Under the pieces are notes generated by a model. The model saw only the letters and a program-made list of their open reading frames with translations. It did no database searches and was not told the origin of the DNA. 64,000 bases of DNA from Nectonema munidae (lineage: Eukaryota; Nematomorpha; Nectonematoida; Nectonematidae), in contig JAUIRK010000858.1 of assembly GCA_030549495.1 (NCBI GenBank), positions 446,501 through 510,500 on the forward strand, written 5' to 3'. Each line of letters starts with the position of its first letter. The first letter of the stretch is position 1. This document shows, one piece after another, positions 58,001 to 64,000 of this stretch. The translations under genes and the position numbers were made by a program.

Positions 58001-61000
58001 TTTTTACATTGATTTTTTTAAGTTAGAACCCAAGGTTGGATTTTTTTGTATTAAAAAATCTAGATGTTTGAAGAAAAATAAGTATAGCTAAAAATAACAT
58101 TACAATTTACGCTTTCAAAAAATTAAAACTGTGAGTATGCAATTTAAACTGAAACAAAAAGGTTTAAATAAATATGACACTTAAACACAACAAAATCAAA
58201 AATTTTAATCCGGGATTGAATTGCAAAAGGATAAAATATAACTAAGAATGGTATAAATGTGTTATATTCTTGATTATTTGCACAAAACAAAATATTGTTA
58301 TTATTTCTTTTCAAATCCATCTATAAAAACTGTATTTAAAGCTTTTAAAGCAATTTTCGCCTCCTAACATCAATTATAAAGGTAGAAACTTTTAGATAAT
58401 TATAGTAAAGATGTAATCACTTCTGAAGCAGTTTCTGCCAAACTTTTACATCTCGCCGATACATAATATCACACTATATAAAACTTGTAACGAAATCTTA
58501 TAAAAAGCATTTTTCTAATTTAAATCAATTAAGTTTTATTCTGGTGTCATTAAAATCTTGTTAATTTAAAATTAGTATACTTATTGCAAAACTCTGTAAG
58601 TATAATACACAATAAAAATAACATTCTAACTTTCATAAAGAAAAAGAGGGATAAGCATTTTCACGTAAACTCAACAAAATGGCTTTCATTCAGTTCGATG
58701 TAATATGGAATATACAAATCACGACTTTATTCAATAAGTATACAAAATATTCACATTTTTCCTTAACTAGGTTCCTTATTGCAAAACTCTTCAAAAGGAT
58801 ATATGAATACTATTTTTAATTACAAAATGCCGCAAAAGTTTCCTGAAGAGGTTTTAGGGCTAATATAACTGAATATACAGGTATCAACTTCTGCAAATAA
58901 TTTTACTGAGAGCTAAAGCTACACAATTTAGTGATTGTTTCGAATCTCTGGACACGCGTAAATATTTGTGCCCAAAATGCCATTTTAAATTCCTTTCAAA
59001 TCTATATAAAGTAAAATCCCGTTGTGTCGAAGTCGGTTGTCTCGAACATTCGCTTAAGACGAACTTCGAGCTAATCCCCCTCAAACTTAATATCTAACAC
59101 ATTGCAAAAACTCTGCTTAACTCGAACATTCGGTTAAGTCGAACCATACGCGCTTCTCTCATTATATCTATGTTCGTTGTTTTTTCTACGCATGTGTCGA
59201 AGTGATTTAAAAGATTTTACTTAAGTATATCCTTGTGATAATACATTAAAGATTTTCATCTCTCTACTCCTTTGCTTCACTGCACATAATTGTGATATCT
59301 GTTGATACACTTCATACTTCTATCTAGTTCTTCTCTTCACTCTGCTCACTCCAAAAGTTGTGTGTTTTGTGATTTTGACTGAGATATTTTCCAAAAGTCT
59401 GTTTATACGGGTATCCCATGATTTTTATGCTTATAGTCTTTATGCTTGTCGGTATATAATGCAGTGTTAAAATTTATTAGTTTATCATGAATTAACATTT
59501 TAAAAATATACAAGGTTTATTTTTTTGTTGAAGAACCAGAGGCATAGCCCTAGGTCACTTGTTAAAATATTTCATGTAATTTTAGTTTAAATTTTCTGTT
59601 CAATTTAATCAATTTCAGTTTTTTGAAAGAAAATTTTTTTAATTATTGGCGGTTTTTTGAGCTTCTGGTCATAGTAGATGTAATTGGTAAAAATGTAATT
59701 GTATATTGATTTAGTTTTTATGATTCCTATTTTTGTTGTATTCTTCTTATCATGTTCTCTAATGAAACTTCGAAGCATAAATGAATGAATATTTTTTGAT
59801 TTTCTTCCAGTTTCTTGTAGCTTTGCTAAATAAATTTTCTTTCTTAAATTATCGTGACACATATTTTTGGAAGCTTTTGAAACTTAACGTCATAAAGGGA
59901 GGCAAATTTTACAACCCTCCCGGGCGGCATAAATGCTAGCTAAGCCTCTGGAATGAACCATTTTTACAGAATTCTTAAATTTGGGTTTTAAAATTGAAAG
60001 TGATAAAAAATAATTTGGAGCTTTTCTGTTCATCTTTCGACTATTGAATTTACGATGAATTTGAAAGTTCTTATTTTCAATCTTATTAAATATAATCCTT
60101 TCAATTGTTTTTTGATTAAATTTTTATTCAACTTTTTTAAGCGTATTATAAAATGTCAAAGCTTAAATTATTGAGGATAAAAACCATTTAACACACTCTT
60201 CAAGCAGTACAAAGTTATACATGACAACACTCGCAAAACTGGATCCTTATTGTCTATCAATACTGTAGACACAGGAAACTGGGATAAATTTATTTTTCTA
60301 TTGTCACGAGATTTATGCGTAAGTTAAGTTTTAGGAATGTTGATATTATTTAATTAGAATAAAATAAATTTCATTTTACAAACAACCCAGTAAACATATA
60401 CTATAACTCCAATTCATCACTCAACTTGTCCAATACTTTTCAATCGCGAATTAACAAAACTTTTATGAGTGTAGAGTAATGATAGAAAAGTGTGTAAATT
60501 GGAAAGTTTGCGCTTAGTATTCATTTGGAGTCTTTTTGATTTTGTTTTAAATTATGTGGAATCGCAAGAATGAAGAGTATAATTGTGTATCAAAAACGGC
60601 AAAACTTCATAAACGTGGTTTTTCCTAGATCTACAGTTATTAAAAGTTTTTGAGATAACGTATTGTAAATTAATTTTTTTATTGAGAAGAAGAGGGTGCC
60701 ATATATTTGATTCATTTGTTTTACTCAAACTTTGTTGATTGTTTCAATTAGTGAAATTTTCGTAAGTTTTTTCAATCTTCAATATTTATTTTCAGATTTC
60801 ATAGATTTGAAAAAGTTTTTTACTTTCATACCTGTTTTAAAGTATTTAATTAGAGTTTTTGAAAAATGGACAAGCCTAAAAGAAACCTAACTGTTCATAG
60901 CATGGAGTTAAAATGTCAAGCAATTGAAAAAGTCGAAAAAGGTGAAAAGAAAGTTGTTGTGGCTAAAGAATTCAACATTCCTCTTAATACTTTATCAACC

Positions 61001-63057
61001 TGGTTGAAATCTTCTTCTAAAATCAAAGGAAGCTCATGCATCAACGGATTTAAGCGTAGAAGAATCCGTCAAAGTAAGTTCCCAGATGTTGAAGAAGCAC
61101 TTTTTTCATGGTTTAAGCAAGCTCGAATTCAAGGTATTCCTATATCTGGAGCAATACTGCAGGCAAAAGCAACGAAACTTGCGAGAGATATGCAATATAA
61201 TGATTTCAAGTGTAGTGAAGGATGGCTGAACAGATTTAAAGGTAGAAGATACGATATAAGTTCTAGAGTTATCAGTGGTGAAGGTAATAGCGTAAATATG
61301 GAATCAGTTAGTACTTGGATCAATACTACACTTCCTTCAATACTTGAGAAATATTCCCAAAATGATGTTTATAATGCTGATGAATTCGCATTATTTTATA
61401 AAGTTCTGCCCTCAAAATCTTTAACTTATAAAGAAGAAAGATGTTTTGGGGGTAAACTATCAAAAGAAAGAATCACAGTTTTAGTGTGTTCTAATGTATC
61501 TGGAACGCATAAGTTACCTTTGTTTGTGATCGGCAAATCACTGAAACCAAGATGTTTTAAAGGAGTGAAATCTCTTCCTACCGAATATACAGCAAACAGA
61601 CGTGCTTGGATGAATGAAAAAACTTTCTCAAGCTGGCTCAATAGAATTGACCAGTTGTTTAAATCTAAAAATCGTAAAATAGCCCTATTTTTAGATAATG
61701 TGGCTTCTCACACAAAACAAACGCTCAGTAATGTTGACTTATATTTCTTACCTCCAAATGCTACTTCTAAAACTCAACCAATGGATCAAGGGGTGATCAG
61801 GAATATAAAAACGTACTATCGTCGTTTTTTAGTTGAAAAACCTTTTTTTTTCTATCGAAAATAACACGAAGAAGTTCATCAGATGTGTTTGACTCCATTG
61901 CAAAGTTGGAGAATCATATAGAAAAATTACAGAAAAATAAGCTTGTACAACGCACAATTAAAGATTATTTTACCGTCAGAAATTTATGATTTGATTGATT
62001 TTAGTGAATATAAAAAATAATTTTTAAAATTTATGAAGCCCAAACTTCATTTATCTCGAACTTCTTTTGTGTCGAAGTTTTTTATGTTCCCCTTGAGGTT
62101 CGACACAACGAGATTTTACTGTATAATATTTGATTTCACTACGACGCACATCACGGTAAATGAGTTAAAGATCAAAATTATTTATCTTATAGGCAAAGTT
62201 ACAGCATCTCTCAGTGCATACATTCGATGTCCGCGTATTCTCGCCTCTCAGACTCAATCATCGGCGTGATTGAATACCTACGCACACCCGAACTCAAAAC
62301 TGCGCAAGACATTCTACAGCGCATAAAGAAACGCCATTTTTACGCCTTCATCGGCCAAATCCACTTTCCTCGCCCTCAACAAGAAGTAAATTTGATATAA
62401 AACACTTCATTACCTCAATGTCTTAGATGAATATTTTGCTTCAATAAAAAGCTCACTTAGATGAAAGGTCTCATAATGTTAATACTGTAATAAGAAGTAT
62501 ATGGATAATTTGTTGTTGATTCGTGTATATCTACATTATACACCTCATCAATTTATAAATCTTCATAAATTATATCTACACGAATCAACATCTGTAATTC
62601 TCCTTATTCTGTTTACAATAGAAAGAGAGTTGTTATGATCAAATGGAATTTGCTAAATTTAGCAGATCAACTCATGCTGTAAAAGAAAAGTATTTAAAAC
62701 ACAAAAAACTTTATTGATTAAAAGTTTATTGTTTTTCATTTAAAAGAAATATTTTCTTGTACTCCCATTTTTATAATTTTTAATTTAATTTTACAGTGCG
62801 ATTGCGCTATTTATCAGTTGCATGTCCAAATCACACTTCATCAATAATAATAATTAATAAGTAATAATCGTTCTAATGTGAGTGACCATTTATTTCAGTT
62901 CAACTTAGAAAAAGTCCGAAAAGAATTGTCAGAATCTGCTTGCGAAGAAACAAAGTGTGCTTCACCCTCAAGCCAAGGCCAAGATTTGCAGAAAACGCCT
63001 CCCTTGCACCCCGAAACCATTTCCGCTACAGTACACCATTTTTTTATTCACAAGTAC
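36863..63057 (+). CDS. SAMHD1: SAMHD1-like HD-domain dNTP triphosphohydrolase (partial, 10 exons)
   Basis: The family hydrolyses dNTPs to deoxynucleosides and triphosphate, setting dNTP pools and limiting reverse transcription. Ten exons (36863-37023, 45237-45352, 47936-48006, 52007-52180, 52956-53003, 53071-53241, 56272-56363, 57778-57834, 62193-62385, 62899-63057) join with consistent phases to about 414 codons, covering the catalytic core but not the extreme C terminus. Catalytic and metal residues are retained: HTRFEHS, CHDLG, HGPFSH, HEKGS and DYFARD. The allosteric-site segment DTPEFQRLR keeps the Asp, Gln and Arg of human SAMHD1. No SAM domain was found, and its presence upstream cannot be judged. 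The C-terminal lobe continues beyond the window or in exons I could not see. The introns are filled with transposons, yet the exons are clean, so the gene looks active. Confidence 0.93.
37795..38060 (-). mobile_element. Small hAT fragment related to 39095-39410
   Basis: aatttgtcgttttgaaat and aacatctttattgggagtct match, in the same orientation and spacing order, aatttgtcgttttgagag and aacatctttactgggcaatc of the neighbouring hAT remnant. A deleted second copy. Confidence 0.5.
38092..39645 (-). pseudogene. hAT transposase remnant (ZBED5-like) with one terminal repeat
   Basis: A hAT-like terminus cagtgtttctcaacc lies at 38092. The minus strand carries frames 39644-39384 ([20 protein letters not shown]), 39277-39065 ([19 protein letters not shown]) and 38823-38626 ([18 protein letters not shown], then [13 protein letters not shown]). 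The last has the 'helical stretch, then Phe/Trp-x3-PF-like' pattern seen also at 31087-31365. Frames are broken. The partner terminus was not found, so the element may be truncated. Confidence 0.65.
41005..41159. mobile_element. 155-bp palindromic element flanked by 10-bp direct repeats
   Basis: Arms 41007-41068 and 41097-41158 are 62 bp each and about 90% reverse-complementary, with a 28-nt loop that is partly self-complementary. taaatatgcc occurs at 40995-41004 and again at 41160-41169, which looks like a target-site duplication. No coding capacity. Consistent with a Mutator-like or other MITE. Confidence 0.85.
41363..41455. repeat. Interspersed repeat, direct copy of 19490-19580
   Basis: Shares the exact core aatatcagatgtcagtttaa and flanks with the PAL-intron copy. 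Confidence 0.7.
42657..45031 (+). mobile_element. hAT element with terminal repeats and decayed BED-finger transposase
   Basis: Ends cagggttgacacaa (42657) and ttgtggcaaccctg (to 45031) are inverted repeats; agggaaaatcag blocks lie just inside both ends. On the + strand there is an N-terminal BED-like finger near 42960-43060 ([21 protein letters not shown]), several broken frames, and a C-terminal part in 43838-44251 ending [17 protein letters not shown] followed by ER and [14 protein letters not shown], the hAT dimerisation domain. Many stops. Flanking octamers agcttata / ttataata match poorly, so the duplication has decayed. Confidence 0.8.
45237..45352 (+). CDS. SAMHD1: SAMHD1 exon b
   Basis: After gttgcattttag. 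Encodes [19 protein letters not shown] and [11 protein letters not shown]; the HD of CHDLG is the signature metal pair. Phase 2 in, 1 out (GTACTC donor). Confidence 0.95.
45450..45615. mobile_element. 166-bp PIF/Harbinger-type MITE with TAA duplication
   Basis: Ends ggggtcgttcacaattgacg and its exact reverse complement, extending through gtcaac, give about 25-bp perfect inverted repeats. It is flanked by TAA on both sides (45447-45449 and 45616-45618), the 3-bp TWA duplication of PIF/Harbinger elements. Two G runs lie inside. Confidence 0.88.
46020..46490 (-). pseudogene. hAT transposase fragment (ZBED5-like, N-terminal catalytic part)
   Basis: Frame 46487-46266 contains [19 protein letters not shown] and YFCFAKLL, the 'SIQLDETTD' stretch with the first catalytic Asp of this hAT lineage. 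Similarity continues to about 46020 in broken frames. Isolated fragment without ends. Confidence 0.7.
47936..48006 (+). CDS. SAMHD1: SAMHD1 exon c
   Basis: Completes [13 protein letters not shown] and ends SSTWL; the two His residues are active-site residues in human SAMHD1. Phase 1 in, 0 out (GTGAGA donor). Confidence 0.93.
48155..48379. mobile_element. Small hAT-type MITE, copy B (partner at 225-470)
   Basis: Starts cagtagtgtattc and ends gaatatgccactg, imperfect inverted ends. Flanks ccctaaat and cactaaaa match 6 of 8. Body matches 225-470. Confidence 0.65.
48598..48866. repeat. Penelope-like element terminal repeat, left arm
   Basis: Reverse complement of 51225-51482. Includes gggcaccggatttagaacgg and gttgaaaactggaaggatt. 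Confidence 0.85.
49150..50350 (-). pseudogene. Penelope-like element, RT palm motifs and GIY-YIG endonuclease part
   Basis: From about 50350 downwards: motif A-like [15 protein letters not shown], motif [13 protein letters not shown], motif [13 protein letters not shown], and [10 protein letters not shown]. After a stop near 49885 the reading continues through broken frames to a C-x-C rich linker and [19 protein letters not shown] then [13 protein letters not shown], the GIY-YIG endonuclease core of Penelope-like elements. The frame 49362-49156 completes the C terminus. At least three stops/frameshifts make the copy defective. Confidence 0.82.
50382..51280 (-). pseudogene. Penelope-like element, N-terminal region of the RT ORF
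   Basis: Frame 51280-51008 begins inside the right terminal repeat ([16 protein letters not shown]) and includes [16 protein letters not shown], the typical N-terminal Penelope box. A break near 51008 is followed by a frame with [19 protein letters not shown], and then 50792-50382 with [15 protein letters not shown] and [11 protein letters not shown], the fingers region of the reverse transcriptase. Confidence 0.78.
51225..51482. repeat. Penelope-like element terminal repeat, right arm
   Basis: Inverted partner of 48598-48866; contains the ORF start codon region on the minus strand. Confidence 0.85.
51635..51775. repeat. Interspersed repeat, inverted relative to 17085-17215
   Basis: Contains gtcaagaatgtcaaaaaatg, cgattgcgctaacactaa and ccccaacactaac, all matched on the opposite strand at 17085-17215. 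Confidence 0.65.
52007..52180 (+). CDS. SAMHD1: SAMHD1 exon d
   Basis: Begins [18 protein letters not shown] with the conserved His, continues [18 protein letters not shown] and ends DATTKQ at a GTACTT donor. 58 complete codons. Confidence 0.93.
52181..52955. other. SAMHD1 intron d
   Basis: Contains the SINE copy at 52436-52567; otherwise AT-rich and empty. Confidence 0.6.
52436..52567 (+). repeat. tRNA-derived SINE, copy 2
   Basis: ttaacagttgaagatcgg, a B box ggttcgatcc (52458-52467), then aagcctttcggctgaaagtg with a short stem (agcc/ggct) and a CCAACC-type tail. Matches 32256-32433, but lacks its 5' portion. Confidence 0.72.
52956..53003 (+). CDS. SAMHD1: SAMHD1 exon e
   Basis: 48-nt exon encoding [16 protein letters not shown] between tttcaaaacag and gtaaga. 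Highly conserved family block. Confidence 0.93.
53071..53241 (+). CDS. SAMHD1: SAMHD1 exon f
   Basis: 57 codons beginning [20 protein letters not shown], whose final Asp is a metal ligand, and ending IAVRDK at a GTAATC donor. Confidence 0.95.
54595..54756 (+). pseudogene. Unclassified coding-like trace
   Basis: An open stretch reads [20 protein letters not shown] and then helical residues to a stop. The neighbouring frame 54398-54589 ([13 protein letters not shown]) and 54936-55166 are also charged and helical. I do not recognise a family; a decayed transposase is plausible. Confidence 0.25.
55560..55760 (-). pseudogene. Unclassified coding-like trace
   Basis: Minus strand: [16 protein letters not shown], then after a frame change [20 protein letters not shown] and [17 protein letters not shown] before a stop. 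Codon composition is more coding-like than its surroundings, but I do not recognise the family. Confidence 0.3.
56272..56363 (+). CDS. SAMHD1: SAMHD1 exon g
   Basis: After gatatctttag. Encodes [19 protein letters not shown], the family's YxxFxxRxxLxRRxYxHK block. Ends in 2 nt before GTAAGT at 56364. It sits opposite a spurious minus-strand frame. Confidence 0.92.
56364..57777. other. SAMHD1 intron g
   Basis: AT-rich with AT dinucleotide runs near 56690 and 56745. No gene. Confidence 0.5.
57778..57834 (+). CDS. SAMHD1: SAMHD1 exon h
   Basis: 57-nt exon after atttag encoding [18 protein letters not shown], matching the ITDAFLKADDYI-type helix of the family. Phase 2 in and 2 out, donor GTAAGA. 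Confidence 0.9.
59537..59950. mobile_element. 414-bp element nested in the Tigger transposon
   Basis: Starts cagaggcatagccctag and ends gctagctaagcctctg, imperfect inverted ends. Flanks tgaagaac / gaatgaac share only part of an octamer. The minus-strand frame 59862-59605 (85 codons, with [17 protein letters not shown]) lies within it and may be a transposase scrap. Confidence 0.6.
60866..61990 (+). CDS. Tigger transposase, nearly intact (one frameshift near the 3' end)
   Basis: DDE transposase of the pogo/Tigger group, catalysing cut-and-paste movement at TA sites. The 332-codon frame starts at the first ATG after a non-coding leader. It has a psq-like helix-turn-helix (residues about 10-50, [19 protein letters not shown]), a CENP-B helix-turn-helix (about 70-130, [23 protein letters not shown]) and the DDE_1 core with Asp172 in [10 protein letters not shown], Asp277 in FLDNVASH and Asp307 in MDQGVIRN (29 residues between the last two). 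After residue about 328, at a T-run near 61845, the frame is lost; similarity continues in another frame with [16 protein letters not shown] to a stop at about 61988. So it is a very recent pseudogene or a sequencing-length error at the homopolymer. Confidence 0.88.
62193..62385 (+). CDS. SAMHD1: SAMHD1 exon i
   Basis: After tttatcttatag. Completes a Met codon and then encodes [39 protein letters not shown] and [10 protein letters not shown], ends PQQE at a GTAAAT donor. Lies 70 bp downstream of the Tigger end. Confidence 0.92.
62386..62898. other. SAMHD1 intron i
   Basis: Includes an imperfect inverted repeat (ttgttgattcgtgtatatct near 62511, reversed as atatctacacgaatcaaca near 62573). Otherwise empty. 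Confidence 0.6.
62899..63057 (+). CDS. SAMHD1: SAMHD1 exon j
   Basis: After atttatttcag. Encodes [17 protein letters not shown] and [15 protein letters not shown], aligning with the C-terminal lobe segment before the family's 'DYG' strand. Two donors are possible, GTACGT at 63054 or GTAAAC at 63058; the latter keeps phase 0. Less conserved than the other exons. Confidence 0.75.
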
Positions 63058-63439
63058 GTAAACTCGAAATCAAATCAGACCTTTTTAAAGTGGGCAGTGG
63101 AGTTAGTGCATGCTTTTAGATCTTTTAGCGCCTAATATACTATTCTTATGTGCTCCCCCTCCCCCTGTCCATCTTAAATTTATTTAAAAGCTCAATCATA
63201 GGAAGTTTTATTAAGAAAAAGTCTTAAAAATCATGTAAAATATAAAATTATAATTTTTTGGAGAAAAAACAGGACAACGGTATTTTCAATTGACTACTAT
63301 GTCTTTAAAATGTTCATAGAACCCGATTTTTTGTGCCCCACTATATCTTATCAAAAAGGGCAATTTCCTGTTTTTGGATACCGTGAGGCTTTTTCACCCA
63401 GAAGCTGCAATTGAGAGAAGTTTGTATCGAACTATGAAA

Positions 63440-63530
63440 AAAAGAGTCATGATGCAGGGTCGAACCCAAGACCTTGAGTTAACCAACCTTATTCACCCTC
63501 CAAAATAAACCCAAATCTCACAAGTTTACT
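63440..63530 (-). repeat. tRNA-like (SINE-type) fragment
   Basis: On the minus strand, ggttaactcaaggtcttggg followed by ggttcgaccctg (B box) resembles a tRNA anticodon-to-T-arm region. No A box or tRNA fold is complete, so it is not called a tRNA gene. Confidence 0.4.
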
Positions 63531-63824
63531 AACTTTGACTATTGACAATGAAACATTGAGAAAAATGTTATTTGTATTACTTATTATAAATCCAAAAAAC
63601 CGGAATCTGAAAACTTAACGACAGTTAACTATTTAGAATTAAAAATAATAAAATTAATTTTCATTCCAAATAGTTCAAAACATTAAAATCACATTTACCT
63701 TAATTTGTTAGAAAACTTTGCTATTTCGGAAAGGTTTGAGATTTTGCTTTTTGAACAGTTTTATAATAAACTAGCCGGTCCCGTGGTCGTTTCTCGCTTC
63801 GCTCGAAACATAGGATCATTGATA

Positions 63825-63953
63825 GTGTGTATTTTTATATGGTCTGATGAGTTGCTAATGGTGATATATGGTTTGGTGGTGGGTTATTTGTTTTTAGCAT
63901 AGTTGAATCTTTTCTGTGTATTTTTGCTCATTAGACCATATAAAAATACACAC
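63825..63953. repeat. 26-bp inverted repeat with 77-nt loop
   Basis: gtgtgtatttttatatggtc tgatga at 63825-63850 and its reverse complement at 63928-63953 differ at one base. The loop is T/G-rich. Could be the end of a larger element continuing past the window. Confidence 0.8.
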
Positions 63954-64000
63954 AAAACATAGACAGACACACATACGCTAGCCTATTACTAATATAGAAG

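Larger units (their letters stand above)
59009..62121 (+). mobile_element. Tigger (pogo) DNA transposon
   Basis: Inverted ends: left aagtaaaatcccgttgtgtc, right the reverse complement of cagtaaaatctcgttgtgtc, each next to TA (59007-59008 and 62122-62123), the pogo/Tc1 target site. More subterminal gtcgaa / gttcga blocks follow on both sides. It encodes the transposase at 60866. A 414-bp element is nested in its left half. The ends are still very similar, suggesting a fairly young insertion. Confidence 0.9.
57835..62192. other. SAMHD1 intron h
   Basis: Its 3' part is the Tigger element 59009-62121, which ends only 70 bp before the next exon. 57835-59000 is AT-rich and empty. Confidence 0.7.
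63058..64000. other. Last part of window, presumably SAMHD1 intron j
   Basis: No further SAMHD1 exon was found, so the 3' end lies beyond the window or is missed. Contains a SINE-like piece and a short inverted repeat. Confidence 0.5.

Noticed and set aside
7019..63057. A functional antiviral locus joining the viral fossil and SAMHD1
   Set aside because: They are more than 24 kb apart with an unrelated gene between; co-location is most simply chance.
63460..63530. A true tRNA gene on the minus strand
   Set aside because: Only the T-arm/B-box part looks tRNA-like; acceptor stem and A box are missing.

Overview
The window is AT-rich, intron-bearing animal DNA. Two host genes, both on the + strand, can be rebuilt from phase-consistent exons: a membrane-anchored peptidyl-alpha-hydroxyglycine alpha-amidating lyase (PAL, about 14.0-28.6 kb, 5' end not found) and a SAMHD1-type HD-domain dNTP triphosphohydrolase (about 36.9-63.1 kb, first exon(s) and 3' end not seen). 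Nearly everything else is mobile or viral fossil DNA. Neuropeptide-amidating enzymes, a SAMHD1 gene, Penelope, hAT and pogo/Tigger elements and fossil negative-strand RNA virus genes suggest an invertebrate, plausibly an arthropod such as a crustacean. No sequence here fixes the species.

Layout. 0-6.5 kb: small non-autonomous DNA transposons (one hAT-type with a perfect 8-bp target duplication), a LINE 3' end split by another small element, a large foldback element, a decayed transposase and a LINE tail. 7.0-12.9 kb (minus strand): a decayed multi-gene insertion of a mononegavirus-like genome with nucleoprotein-like, phosphoprotein-position and polymerase (L) remnants in viral order, abutting a LINE reverse-transcriptase fragment. 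14-28.6 kb: the PAL gene. Its sixth intron carries a minus-strand pogo-type transposase interrupted by a 499-bp element with a 9-bp target duplication. 28.6-36.8 kb: spacer with two hAT remnants and a tRNA-derived SINE. 36.9-63.1 kb: SAMHD1. Its large introns hold hAT remnants, three compact inverted-repeat elements, a Penelope-like retroelement with long inverted terminal repeats and a GIY-YIG endonuclease region, a second SINE copy, and a Tigger element with a nearly intact transposase that itself carries a nested element.

How things fit. PAL performs the second step of C-terminal amidation of secreted peptides. SAMHD1 degrades dNTPs. They are neighbours with no visible functional link. The most notable structure is the LINE-flanked endogenous viral element, followed by the Penelope-like element and the nested transposons with readable target-site duplications. 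I did not find a new multi-gene cellular system. All exon boundaries come from splice motifs, reading phase and recalled family conservation, not from transcripts.
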